A stretch of 64,000 bases of DNA from Arenivirga flava (lineage in GTDB: Bacteria > Actinomycetota > Actinomycetes > Actinomycetales > Microbacteriaceae), in the NCBI RefSeq assembly GCF_030161575.1, contig NZ_BSUL01000001.1, positions 1,240,001-1,304,000 of the forward strand, in the 5' to 3' direction. The translations under genes and the position numbers were made by a program. The notes under the pieces are model-generated. The model searched no databases, was not told the DNA's origin, and saw nothing but the letters and a program-made list of their open reading frames with translations. Positions 47,822-55,996 of this stretch are shown in pieces; position 1 is the stretch's first letter, and each line of letters starts with the position of its first letter.

Positions 47822-48484
47822 TCATCGCGCTTCCGGCCCGTCGGTCTGCAGCCCGGGCAGGATGCCGTCCTCGACGGCGCGGCGCAGCAGGTCGACCTTG
47901 GTGGGCGCGGGGCGGCCCACCTCCACGTACTTGGCGCGGATGCGGTCGAGGTACTCGCGGGCCGTCGAGTAGCCGATGCCGAGCTGCTGCGCGGCGAGCT
48001 TGAGCGGCAGGCCCGAGGCGTAGAGATGCAGGATCTCACGCTCGCGGCGGCCGAGCTGCGCCTTGGCGAAATCGCCGTCGGCGTCGATCGCGGTGGCCCA
48101 CTCGAGGTTGTTGAGCACGTCGCCGCGTGCGACCGTGGCGATCGCGTTCATGACCGTGCTCGTGGCGCTGGCCTTGGGGATGACGCCGGCCGCGCCCGCG
48201 GCGAGCGCCTCGCGGACCAGGGCGACGCGATCGGCGATCGAGTGGACGAGCACGGCCGCGCCGAGCACCTGCATCCGCTTCACGTTCTCGGTGACGGTGG
48301 AGCCGTCGCCGAGGGAGAGGTCGAGCACGACGACGTCGAGGTCGCCGGGCTGGATCGCGGCCGCGACCTCCGAGGCGGTGGCGCCCGTCGCGACGACCGT
48401 GTAGCCGGCCTCCTGGCAGGCGGCGCGCAGGCCGAGACGCACCGACTCGTGGTCGTCGACGACGCCGACCCGCACGGCGCTCAT
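47822..48484 (-). CDS. LuxR/NarL-type response regulator
   Basis: 220 residues. Receiver domain with acidic pocket V-V-D-D-H-E, phospho-acceptor V-V-V-L-D-L-S-L-G-D, H-S in V-L-V-H-S-I and K in I-P-K-A-S-A. C-terminal LuxR helix-turn-helix: R-R-E-R-E-I-L-H-L-Y-A-S-G, then A-A-Q-Q-L-G-I-G-Y-S-T-A-R-E-Y-L. ATGA overlap with the upstream methyltransferase gene. It pairs with the kinase at 46463-47746. Confidence 0.92.
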   Translation of the reverse strand: MSAVRVGVVDDHESVRLGLRAACQEAGYTVVATGATASEVAAAIQPGDLDVVVLDLSLGDGSTVTENVKRMQVLGAAVLVHSIADRVALVREALAAGAAGVIPKASATSTVMNAIATVARGDVLNNLEWATAIDADGDFAKAQLGRREREILHLYASGLPLKLAAQQLGIGYSTAREYLDRIRAKYVEVGRPAPTKVDLLRRAVEDGILPGLQTDGPEAR

Positions 48485-49707
48485 GCGTCGATCGGCACGA
48501 GCGTGCCGACGGCCTCGAGGTGGTGGGTGTGCGGGAACAGGTCGAAGGCGCGCAGCTTCTCGAGACGCCAGCCCAGCTCGGCGAAGGTGCCGACGTCGCG
48601 CGAGAAGGCGACCGGGTCGCAGGCGACGTAGACGATCTGCGCGGGGGCGAGCGAGGCGAGCCGTTCGACGACCTCGCGGCCGGCGCCGGAGCGGGGCGGG
48701 TCGAGCACGACGGTGGCACCCTTGGCGCCCCTGGTGCCGACGGCGCCCTCGAGGTCGACGAGGAAGCGGTCGACGCGGGCGTTGACGGTGCGCGCGCCCA
48801 GCCAGTCGGCGAGGTTCTCGGCGGCGTGCTCGGTGGCGCGCTCATCCGATTCCACCGAGGTGATGCGGGTCCTCTCGCCGAAGCGGTCGCCGACGGCCGC
48901 GGCCAGCAGGCCGACGCCGCCGTAGAGGTCGAGGTTGCCGGCGGCGGCGTCGAAGCGCTCGGGGATGATCGCCTCCTGGACGGCGTCGGTCAGCACCTGG
49001 GCGGCGCTGCGGTGCACCTGCCAGAAGCCGCCGTCGTCGAGCTGGAACTCCCGCTCGCCCACGCGCTCGACGATCGGGCTCGGAGCCTGCTCGTCGATGA
49101 TGAGGCGCGCGCCGCCCTCGGCCGCGAGGAGCACATCGACGCGCTGGACGCCGACCATCTTCTCGGCGAGGGGAGCCGCCTCGGCGACCTCGGCGACGGC
49201 GAGCGGCAGGGACTGCACGGGGATCACGCGGTTGCTGCGGGCGGCGTAGGGGCCGACGGTGCCGCCGCCGGCCACGTGCAGGCTGATGCGGGTGCGGTAG
49301 CCGAGCCCGTTGACGCCCGTGTCGCCCGTTACCGGTTCGACGGGGACGTCGCGCTCGACCTTGCCGAAGCGGGCGAGGGACTCGCGCAGCACCTGCTGCT
49401 TGAGCTCGCGCTGATGCGACAGGTCGATGTGGCCCAGGTCGGCGCCGCCGGCGCGGTCCTCGGGGGCCCGCTCGATCGAGGCCTCCGCCCAGATGTGCTC
49501 GCGGCGGTGCGGGCTCGCCTCGAGCACCTCGACGGTGTCGGCGCGCCAGAACGACTTCTTCTGCTCGGTGACCCGGGCGCGCACGGTCTCGCCGGGGATG
49601 GCGTCGCTGACGAAGACGACCCGCCCGTCGAGCCTCGCGATGCCGAGACCCCCGTGAGCTAGCGTGGTGACCGTCAGTTCGACGTCCTGATCCCGAGCGA
49701 TTGCCAT
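48481..49707 (-). CDS. TrmA/RlmD-type RNA uridine-5 methyltransferase
   Basis: 408 residues. N-terminal TRAM domain (V-T-T-L-A-H-G-G-L-G-I-A-R-L, V-F-V-S-D-A-I-P-G-E), then a class I SAM methyltransferase: N-L-D-L-Y-G-G-V-G-L-L-A, V-V-L-D-P-P-R-S-G-A-G and the catalytic cysteine in I-V-Y-V-A-C-D-P. The cysteine cluster of iron-sulfur RlmD enzymes is absent. The target would be a uridine in rRNA or tRNA. First gene of an operon with the response regulator and kinases. Its start codon ATG (49707-49705) shares bases with the divergent maf start on a CATG. Confidence 0.88.
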   Translation of the reverse strand: MAIARDQDVELTVTTLAHGGLGIARLDGRVVFVSDAIPGETVRARVTEQKKSFWRADTVEVLEASPHRREHIWAEASIERAPEDRAGGADLGHIDLSHQRELKQQVLRESLARFGKVERDVPVEPVTGDTGVNGLGYRTRISLHVAGGGTVGPYAARSNRVIPVQSLPLAVAEVAEAAPLAEKMVGVQRVDVLLAAEGGARLIIDEQAPSPIVERVGEREFQLDDGGFWQVHRSAAQVLTDAVQEAIIPERFDAAAGNLDLYGGVGLLAAAVGDRFGERTRITSVESDERATEHAAENLADWLGARTVNARVDRFLVDLEGAVGTRGAKGATVVLDPPRSGAGREVVERLASLAPAQIVYVACDPVAFSRDVGTFAELGWRLEKLRAFDLFPHTHHLEAVGTLVPIDA

Positions 49708-50368
49708 GCAACGAGCATCCCACACCCCCGTTCGCCTCTATCTCGCCTCGACCTCCCCCGCCCGCCTCGCGACGCTGCGCGCGGCCGGCGTCGAGCCCGT
49801 GCTGATCAGCCCCGGCGTCGACGAGCAGGCGGTGGTCGACGCCGAGGAGGCGCGCCGCGGCTCGTCCCTCGGCGCCGAGGAGTTCGTGCAGCTGCTCGCC
49901 AAGGCGAAGGCGGAGGCCGTGGCCGGTGACCCGTCGATCGACGGTCTGGTGCTCGGCGGCGACAGCGCCTTCGCGATCGCCGGCCGCATCCACGGCAAGC
50001 CCCACCGCCCCGAGGTGGCGAAGCAGCGCTGGCTCGAGCAGCGCGGAGCCAGCGGAGTGCTGCACTCGGGGCACTGGCTCATCGATCACCGGGGCGGACG
50101 TCACGGGGATGGCGTCGGAGCGGTCGCGGCAGCCGGGGTCTCGTTCGCCGACGACATCACCGAGGACGAGATCGACGCGTACATCGCCACGGGCGAGCCG
50201 CTGCACGTGGCCGGCGCGTTCACGATCGACAGCCTCGGCGCCGCGTTCATCACCGCGGTCGACGGCGACCCGCACGCGGTGGTCGGGCTCTCGGTGGCGA
50301 CCCTGCGCGGACTCGTCCGCGAGCTCGGGGTCGACTGGACCGACCTCTGGAACATCCCCAAGCGCTGA
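49706..50368 (+). CDS. maf: Maf-family nucleotide pyrophosphatase
   Basis: 220 residues. L-Y-L-A-S-T-S-P-A-R at the N-terminus is the Maf S-x-S-P-R-R-like loop. V-L-G-G-D-S-A-F contains the catalytic aspartate and G-K-P-H-R-P-E-V-A the substrate-binding lysine/proline region; F-T-I-D-S-L-G-A follows. Maf enzymes hydrolyse modified or canonical dTTP/UTP and are linked to septum inhibition. The start overlaps that of the divergent RNA methyltransferase, so each promoter must lie in the other's coding region or transcription is leaderless. In Microbacteriaceae maf often neighbours the biotin carboxylase gene, which is 2.2 kb downstream here. Confidence 0.92.
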   Translation: MQRASHTPVRLYLASTSPARLATLRAAGVEPVLISPGVDEQAVVDAEEARRGSSLGAEEFVQLLAKAKAEAVAGDPSIDGLVLGGDSAFAIAGRIHGKPHRPEVAKQRWLEQRGASGVLHSGHWLIDHRGGRHGDGVGAVAAAGVSFADDITEDEIDAYIATGEPLHVAGAFTIDSLGAAFITAVDGDPHAVVGLSVATLRGLVRELGVDWTDLWNIPKR

Positions 50369-50372
50369 CGAC

Positions 50373-50412
50373 GCGGATGAGCGGATGCGGTCGCCCGCAT
50401 CCGCTCATCCGC
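50373..50412. terminator. Terminator of maf
   Basis: An 18-bp perfect stem, GCGGATGAGCGGATGCGG at 50373-50390 and complement at 50395-50412, with loop TCGC, 4 bp after the maf stop. Confidence 0.8.
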
Positions 50413-50458
50413 TGTTCCCCGGCTTCGCGCCGGCTCGCTCGACCGCCGACGCATGCGC

Positions 50459-50542
50459 CAGGAGTTCAGGAGCCCGGCAGCGGCACGCCGCCCGGTGCCG
50501 GCGGTTCCGCGGCGCGTCGCTCCAACTGTTCCTGAACTTCAG
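50459..50542. repeat. Nested palindrome element, copy 3
   Basis: CCAGGAGTTCAGGAGCCCG on the left faces CTGTTCCTGAACTTCAG on the right. Inside are CGGCACGCCG and CGGCGCGTCG. 113 bp from copy 4. Confidence 0.75.
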
Positions 50543-50654
50543 CTCGGGCAGGAGGCAGGACCCGACGTTCCGGGCTCAAGCGGCGGGTGGTTCGTGCAGC
50601 GGTCATGGCGTGGAGCGCTCGATGCACGATCGACGCCGATCGGGTGCCGCCCCT

Positions 50655-50739
50655 GCTGGAGATCAGGAGCGGGGTGGCGCCACGCCGGGGCGGAGCAGGA
50701 AGTCCTCGGCGTGTCGGGCGTCGGCTCCTGAACTCCAGC
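50655..50739. repeat. Nested palindrome element, copy 4
   Basis: GCTGGAGATCAGGAGC (50655-50670) and GGCTCCTGAACTCCAGC (50723-50739) form the outer stem; inner GCCACGCCGGGG and CTCGGCGTGTCGGGC form a second, nested stem. One of the best-preserved copies. Confidence 0.8.
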
Positions 50740-50887
50740 CTGGGCTCGCGCGAGCGCGGGAAGGAGCGCGGGGCCGCGGGGTGGGTGCGCGGGGTGGGCT
50801 GGCGCCGAAGGTCGGGCAGGGGCTGAATGCGGGGCTGGGGCCGAACGTCGAAGAGGGGCTGGATGCGGGGCAGGGGCTGGAGGCGGG

Positions 50888-50925
50888 GCAGGGGACGAGC
50901 GGATGCGCATCCGCTCGTCCCCTGC
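50888..50925. terminator. Perfect 38-bp palindrome, terminator of the hydrolase gene
   Basis: GCAGGGGACGAGCGGATGC followed directly by its exact reverse complement, 14 bp beyond the hydrolase stop (50940). The centre is GCGGATGC/GCATCCGC. Works for either strand by symmetry. Confidence 0.75.
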
Positions 50926-50939
50926 GTGACGTGCGGCCG

Positions 50940-51776
50940 CTACTTGGCGAGGAATGCCAGCAGCTCGCGGTTGAACTCGTCGGCGTGCGACACGTTGATG
51001 CCGTGCGGGCCGCCGACGACGACGTGCAGCTCGCTGCCGCTCAGCGCCTGGTGGGTGCGCTGGCCCGAGCCCTCGAAGGGCACGGTGCCATCGCTGTCGC
51101 CGTGGATGATGAGCGCCGGCACCGTGACGGCCTTCAGGTCCTCGCGGAAGTCCGTGGTCGCGAACGCCTTCATCGCGCCGAGCGCGGCGTGCTTGTCGGC
51201 CTGCTTCGCGAGCGCGAGGGCCTGCTGGCGCTGCTCCTCGGTGACGGCGATGGTGCCGTTCGCGGTGAAGAAGTCCTTCGTGAACTGGTCGTAGAAGGCG
51301 GCGTCGTCCTCCTTGAGGCCCGACTCCATGCCGTCGGCCGTCTCCTGGTCGAGCGGACCCTCGGGGTTGTCGTCGGTCTGCGCCAGGTACGGCGGCACCG
51401 CTGCGGCGAAGACGGCGCTGCGGATGCGGTCGCTGCCGAACTTCGACAGGTAGCGGGCCACCTCGCCGCCACCCATCGAGAAGCCGACGAGCGTCGCGTC
51501 GCGCACGTCGAGCGCCGAGAGCACGGCGTCGAGGTCCTCGGCGAAGGTGTCGTAGTCGTAGCCCTGGCGCGGCTTGTCGCTGCGCCCGAAGCCGCGGCGG
51601 TCGTAACTGACGACGCGGTAGCCGGCGGCGGTGAGGGCGGGGATCTGCTCGCTCCACGACTCGCCGCTGAGCGGCCAGCCGTGGATGAGCACGACGGGAC
51701 GGCCGGCGCCGCCGGTGTCGTCCACGTGGAGGTTCACGTCGGTCAGGAGTCCGTGGTGTGCGGTGATCTCGGTCAT
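50940..51776 (-). CDS. Alpha/beta hydrolase, non-heme chloroperoxidase-like
   Basis: 278 residues. Oxyanion motif H-G-W-P-L-S-G, nucleophile elbow G-F-S-M-G-G-G-E, acid D in H-G-D-S-D-G-T-V-P, and catalytic H in G-G-P-H-G-I-N-V-S-H. D-R-R-G-F-G-R-S-D and Y-D-Y-D-T-F-A-E-D-L-D are typical of cofactor-free haloperoxidase/esterase proteins. Natural substrate unknown; such enzymes are often esterases. Monocistronic with its own terminator. Confidence 0.9.
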   Translation of the reverse strand: MTEITAHHGLLTDVNLHVDDTGGAGRPVVLIHGWPLSGESWSEQIPALTAAGYRVVSYDRRGFGRSDKPRQGYDYDTFAEDLDAVLSALDVRDATLVGFSMGGGEVARYLSKFGSDRIRSAVFAAAVPPYLAQTDDNPEGPLDQETADGMESGLKEDDAAFYDQFTKDFFTANGTIAVTEEQRQQALALAKQADKHAALGAMKAFATTDFREDLKAVTVPALIIHGDSDGTVPFEGSGQRTHQALSGSELHVVVGGPHGINVSHADEFNRELLAFLAK

Positions 51777-51910
51777 GCGTTCACTCTGCGAACGATTCGA
51801 GCCGACGAGTCGAGCCTGAAGCTGCCGGTCAGCCTGCTCCCGCCCTGCGTCGATGGATCGCTCGGAGCGGATGCAGGAACCCAGCCGAGCGCGCTGCGGC
51901 TCCGAACAGC

Positions 51911-52048
51911 TCAGTCGGCGTCGGCCTTGGCGACCGCGTCGAGCACGACCAGTTCGCAGTGCTCGCACCACCAGTACGGCTGGCTGACCGAACCCTCGAC
52001 CGCGAGCGCCCTCAGGCAGTTCGGGCAGTTCGGGGCGGCGACATACAT
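51911..52048 (-). CDS. 45-residue zinc-ribbon-like protein
   Basis: M-Y-V-A-A-P-N-C-P-N-C-L at the start and Y-W-W-C-E-H-C-E-L-V-V later give two C-x2-C knuckles about 20 residues apart, the pattern of a single zinc ribbon. The tail is acidic/alanine rich. A GTG three codons upstream (52057) is an alternative start. No clear Shine-Dalgarno. Function unknown. Confidence 0.6.
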   Translation of the reverse strand: MYVAAPNCPNCLRALAVEGSVSQPYWWCEHCELVVLDAVAKADAD

Positions 52049-52125
52049 GGCGGTCACGGTACGTGGGGGCTACGACATCGCCCGACCGCTCGCACGTGCC
52101 GTCCAGTGACCCTCGTCGAGGGCGC

Positions 52126-52165
52126 GGTGTCCGGACAATCGAGCCTGCTGCACTGACCGGACACC
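52126..52165. promoter_or_regulatory. Hairpin before the small hypothetical gene
   Basis: GGTGTCCGG (52126-52134) and CCGGACACC (52157-52165) pair perfectly across a 22-nt loop, about 75 bp before the ATG at 52239. Operator or leader structure; unclear. Confidence 0.35.
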
Positions 52166-52238
52166 CCGGAGTGGGCGCACATCTTCGCTCGGCAGTCTCG
52201 TCACCTACTCAGCCTCCCGCATCCGGAAGGACCGAACC

Positions 52239-52505
52239 ATGACCCTGCACGATGCATCCGCCGGGCCCATCGCCGCGACCGCTCGCGAGACGATCACGCA
52301 ACCGTCGCTCGGCCGGGTGCCCGCGGCGGCGATCATCCCGCTCTCCCTCTCGCTCTACGAGATCGTGCTGAACGACCGGCCCATCGGCTACATCGAGGCC
52401 GCCGGACCGATCTGGGTGGCGCTCAGCGGCACCCCCTACGCCTTCGCCGTCGAGGTCGGCCAGCACCGCAACCTCACCGCCGCGGTGCGCATACTGACCC
52501 ACTGA
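52239..52505 (+). CDS. Hypothetical 88-residue protein
   Basis: Start ATG 52239 has GGAAGGA 7 nt upstream, supporting translation. A polar N-terminus (1-28) is followed by V-P-A-A-A-I-I-P-L-S-L-S-L-Y-E-I-V-L and P-I-G-Y-I-E-A-A-G-P-I-W-V-A-L, predicted beta strands rather than membrane helices. No family recognised. It is intact, in the same direction as accA, 93 bp upstream of it. Confidence 0.6.
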   Translation: MTLHDASAGPIAATARETITQPSLGRVPAAAIIPLSLSLYEIVLNDRPIGYIEAAGPIWVALSGTPYAFAVEVGQHRNLTAAVRILTH

Positions 52506-52585
52506 CCGCGCCGTTTGTCGTGCGCGTACAACCGTGCCGCGCGAATCGTGGGTGTCGGTGACAGAGCTGGGCGGGGAGCGGCCAA

Positions 52586-52591
52586 TAGGCT
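52586..52591 (+). promoter_or_regulatory. Putative -10 box of a leaderless accA transcript
   Basis: TAGGCT followed by 7 nt and the ATG at 52599. The 7 nt contain GAGGG, so a short-leader reading is also possible. Confidence 0.45.
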
Positions 52592-52598
52592 GAGGGTC

Positions 52599-54362
52599 AT
52601 GCCCCGTATCACCAAGGTCCTCATCGCCAACCGTGGCGAGATCGCAGTGCGCGTCATCCGTGCGGCCCGCGACAGCGGCATCGCCTCCGTCGCCGTCTAC
52701 GCCGACCAGGATCGCGACGCGCGGCACGTGAAGCTCGCCGACGAGGCCTACGCACTGAACGGCGCGACCAGCGCCGAGACCTACCTCGTGATCGACAAGA
52801 TCCTCTCGGCAGCCCGCCGCAGCGGCGCCGATGCCGTGCACCCGGGCTACGGCTTCCTGGCAGAGAACGCCGACTTCGCCCGCCAGGTCATCGCGGCGGG
52901 CCTCATCTGGATCGGCCCCTCCCCTGAGGCCATCGAGCAGCTGGGCGACAAGGTCAGCGCGCGCCACATCGCCGAGAAGGCCGGCGCCCCGCTCGCGCCG
53001 GGCACCCTCAACCCGGTGGCGGATGCGGATGAGGTGCTGGCCTTCGTGGACGTGCACGGTCTGCCCGTGGCCATCAAGGCGGCCTTCGGCGGCGGCGGGC
53101 GCGGCCTCAAGGTCGCCCGCGAGCGCGAGGAGGTGGCCGAGCTCTTCGACAGCGCCACCCGCGAGGCCGTCGCGGCCTTCGGGCGCGGCGAGTGCTTCGT
53201 CGAGAAGTACCTCGACCAGCCGCGCCACGTCGAGACCCAGTGCCTGGCGGATGCGCACGGCGACGTCGTCGTCATCAGCACCCGCGACTGCTCGCTGCAG
53301 CGCCGCCACCAGAAGCTCGTCGAGGAGGCGCCCGCGCCGTTCCTCACGGCGGAGCAGACGAAGGCCCTGTACGACGCGTCGAAGGCCATCCTCAAGGAGG
53401 TCGGCTACGTCGGCGCCGGCACCTGCGAGTTCCTCATCGGCAAGGACGGCACCGTGTCGTTCCTCGAGGTGAACACCCGCCTGCAGGTGGAGCACCCCGT
53501 CAGCGAGGAGGTGACCGGCATCGACCTCGTGCGCGAGCAGTTCCGCCTCGCCGAGGGCGAGCCCCTCGGCTACGACGACCCGGCCCCGCGCGGCCACTCC
53601 TTCGAGTTCCGCATCAACGGCGAGGACCCGGGCACCAACTTCTTCCCCATGCCCGGCCCGGTGCAGTCCCTGCGCCTGCCCGGCGGTCCCGGGGTGCGCG
53701 TCGACAGCGGCGTCACCACCGGCGATGTCATCTCCGGTGCCTTCGACTCGCTGCTGGCGAAGCTCATCGTCACCGGCGGCACCCGCGAGGAGGCGCTGCA
53801 GCGCGCCGCCCGCGCCCTCGACGAGTTCGAGGTCGCCGGCCTGCCGACCGTGCTGCCCTTCCACCGCAAGGTCGTGCGCGACGAGGCCTTCGCCCCGACC
53901 GACGGCAAGCCCTTCAGCGTCTACACCCGCTGGATCGAGACCGAGTTCGACAACGACATCCCGGCCTGGGACGGTTCGCTGGCCGGCGCCCCGGCAGCGG
54001 AGGAGACCGGCCGCCAGAGCGTGGTCGTGGAGGTCGGCGGCAAGCGCCTCGAGGTGAGCCTGCCCGCCAAGATCCTCGCCACCGCCCAGGGCAGCTCCGT
54101 CGCCGCCCCGTCGCGCCGCTCGACCACCGCGGTCGCGGCCGGCAAGAGCGGCGACACGGTGACCAGCCCGATGCAGGCCACGATCGTGAAGCTGGCGGTC
54201 GCCGAGGGCGACACCGTCGTCAAGGGCGACCTGCTCCTCGTGCTCGAGGCCATGAAGATGGAGCAGCCCATCACCGCGCACAAGGACGGCGTCGTCGGCG
54301 CAGTCGACGCGACCGTCGGCACCACGGTGTCGGCGGGGCACCGGCTGCTCAGCATCAGCTGA
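52599..54362 (+). CDS. accA: Acyl-CoA carboxylase alpha subunit: biotin carboxylase plus biotin carrier
   Basis: 587 residues, the usual actinobacterial fusion. Biotin carboxylase N-domain with [13 protein letters not shown]-grasp with [10 protein letters not shown] and [11 protein letters not shown], a linker, and a C-terminal biotinyl domain with the target lysine in L-E-A-M-K-M-E-Q-P. It carboxylates biotin and hands CO2 to AccD (42446-44046), making malonyl- or methylmalonyl-CoA for lipid synthesis. BirA (40319) would biotinylate it. Intact. Confidence 0.96.
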   Translation: MPRITKVLIANRGEIAVRVIRAARDSGIASVAVYADQDRDARHVKLADEAYALNGATSAETYLVIDKILSAARRSGADAVHPGYGFLAENADFARQVIAAGLIWIGPSPEAIEQLGDKVSARHIAEKAGAPLAPGTLNPVADADEVLAFVDVHGLPVAIKAAFGGGGRGLKVAREREEVAELFDSATREAVAAFGRGECFVEKYLDQPRHVETQCLADAHGDVVVISTRDCSLQRRHQKLVEEAPAPFLTAEQTKALYDASKAILKEVGYVGAGTCEFLIGKDGTVSFLEVNTRLQVEHPVSEEVTGIDLVREQFRLAEGEPLGYDDPAPRGHSFEFRINGEDPGTNFFPMPGPVQSLRLPGGPGVRVDSGVTTGDVISGAFDSLLAKLIVTGGTREEALQRAARALDEFEVAGLPTVLPFHRKVVRDEAFAPTDGKPFSVYTRWIETEFDNDIPAWDGSLAGAPAAEETGRQSVVVEVGGKRLEVSLPAKILATAQGSSVAAPSRRSTTAVAAGKSGDTVTSPMQATIVKLAVAEGDTVVKGDLLLVLEAMKMEQPITAHKDGVVGAVDATVGTTVSAGHRLLSIS

Positions 54363-54378
54363 GGCTCCTCTCCTTCGC

Positions 54379-54414
54379 GGACGCCCCGCGGCTCGCCGGA
54401 GCCGCGGGGCGTCC
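54379..54414. terminator. Terminator of accA
   Basis: Perfect 16-bp stem GGACGCCCCGCGGCTC with complement at 54399-54414, loop GCCG, followed by GTCGTT; 16 bp after the accA stop. Confidence 0.85.
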
Positions 54415-54480
54415 GTCGTTGCGCACGCGGAGGCGCGGAGGTGCGGGAACGGTCCGCCCCTCCGCGCCGGTCGTCGTGCG

Positions 54481-54862
54481 CTACTGGATGGCCTCGCGCA
54501 CCAGCCGCCACTGCTGGGCCTGGCTGCCGTCCGCAGTGCGCTGCTGCAGCAGCGCACCATCCGCTGCGGATGCGCCCTGCACTTCGAGCAGCTTGCCGCT
54601 GTTCGCGTTCTGCAGCCACCAGAAGGCGCCGCTGCGCTGCGTCAGCCAGCGCTGCGACGCGTCGCCTGTCGGAGCCCACTGCACGGCGTCGACGCCGTCG
54701 GCCGCGGAGGCTCCCGGGATCTCGAGCAGCTTGCCGCTGTTGGCGTTCACCAGCTGGAACTGGCTGCCGACGGCGTCGAGCGTCCAGACCTGCGTCGCGT
54801 TGTTCGTGTCGGCCCACTGACCCACGGGCGCGCCATCGTCGAGCGAGGCGGACAGCACCTCC
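54481..54862 (-). pseudogene. C-terminal fragment of a ricin-type beta-trefoil lectin protein
   Basis: About 125 residues of a RICIN/QxW domain with three repeats: G-Q-W-A-D-T-N-N-A-T-Q-V-W, V-Q-W-A-P-T-G-D-A-S-Q-R-W and A-Q-Q-W-R-L-V near the end, separated by N-S-G-K-L-L-E. These domains bind carbohydrate at the C-terminus of secreted glycosidases. There is no start or signal: homology stops at about 54860, where the sequence passes through a short inverted repeat into the opposite-strand GH51 fragment. The catalytic part is missing. Confidence 0.75.
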
Positions 54863-54867
54863 GCGAA

Positions 54868-55824
54868 GCGGAGGACTACGGCAAACTCGCCGCGCAGACC
54901 GCCAGCGCGATGCGCCAGCTCGACCCCTCCATCGAGCTGGTGGTGTGCGGCTCGTCGAGCGCGGCCATGCCGACGTTCGGCGAGTGGGAGCGGGTGGTGC
55001 TCAGCCACACCTACGACCTCGTCGACTACATCTCCTGCCACGCCTACTACAACCTCGTCGGCGACGACCTGCCGAGCTTCCTCGCCTCCGCGGTCGACAT
55101 GGACCGGTTCATCGAGACGGTCGTCGCGACCGCCGACCACGTGGGCGCGGTGAAGGGCTCGAGCAAGCGCATCCAGATCTCGTTCGACGAGTGGAACATC
55201 TGGAACATCGACCGGTACCACGCCGAGGACAAGCACACGGCGATCGACGACTGGCCGGTCGCCCCGCGCATCCTCGAGGACGTCTACACGGTCGCCGACG
55301 CGGTGGTGGTCGGCGACCTGCTCATCTCGCTGCTCAAGCACGCCGACCGGGTGACGAGCGCGTCACTCGCCCAGCTCGTCAACGTGATCGCGCCGATCAT
55401 GACCGAGCCGGGCGGCGGGGTGTGGAAGCAGACGACCTTCCATCCGTTCGCCGTCACGTCGCGACTCGCCCGCGGCCAGGCCGTCGCCGTCGACGTGCGC
55501 GCCGGGTCGATCGATACCGAGCGGCACGGCACGGTGCCGCAGGTCGACGCCGTCGCGACCGCCGACGGCGACGCGCTCGCCGTGTTCCTGGTGAACCGGT
55601 CGACGGATGCGCCGGTCGAGATCGCCGTCGACCTCGGCACGGGTGCGCCCGCGCGCGAAATCGTGGAGGCCGTCGGGCTGTGGGACGAGGACCCCTTCGC
55701 GACGAACTCGCTCGAGCAGCCGGAGCGCGTTACGCTGCGCACACTCGAGGGCGCGGTGGTGGAGGATGGCGCGCTGCGGGTCACGCTGCCGCCGGTTTCG
55801 TGGGCGGCGGTGTCGCTGCGGTGA
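54868..55824 (+). pseudogene. C-terminal two thirds of a GH51 alpha-L-arabinofuranosidase
   Basis: About 318 residues starting abruptly at A-E-D-Y-G-K-L-A-A-Q-T-A-S-A-M-R, which corresponds to mid-barrel of GH51 (normal length ~500). The nucleophile glutamate is present in S-F-D-E-W-N-I-W; the acid/base glutamate of the upstream N-E motif is missing. W-K-Q-T-T-F-H-P-F and the beta-sandwich ending A-A-V-S-L-R are intact. An internal ATG at 54910 could start a fragment, but it would lack half the barrel. The 5' end is lost at the 54858-54874 inverted repeat. Confidence 0.82.
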
Positions 55825-55996
55825 CCCCCTCAGTTCGTCGCGTCGCCCGCATTCCGGCATGCCGCGGCGTCGGCTGGTGGAAGTGGGCACCTCGGCGGCC
55901 GTCGAGCGCCTGCGGGCGAGACGGGGGTTCCGTTCGCTAGCTGAACGGAGCCCCGGGGTCTCGCCACCCGCGCGCCGCGCAGGGTGAGGTTGAGGC

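Larger units (their letters stand above)
50369..50939. other. Intergenic region with two terminators and two nested palindromes
   Basis: Between convergent maf and hydrolase genes. After the maf terminator come palindrome copies 3 and 4. The interval 50740-50887 consists of degenerate GGGGCTGG/GGGGCAGG units without a recognisable gene, and the hydrolase terminator closes the region. Confidence 0.65.
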
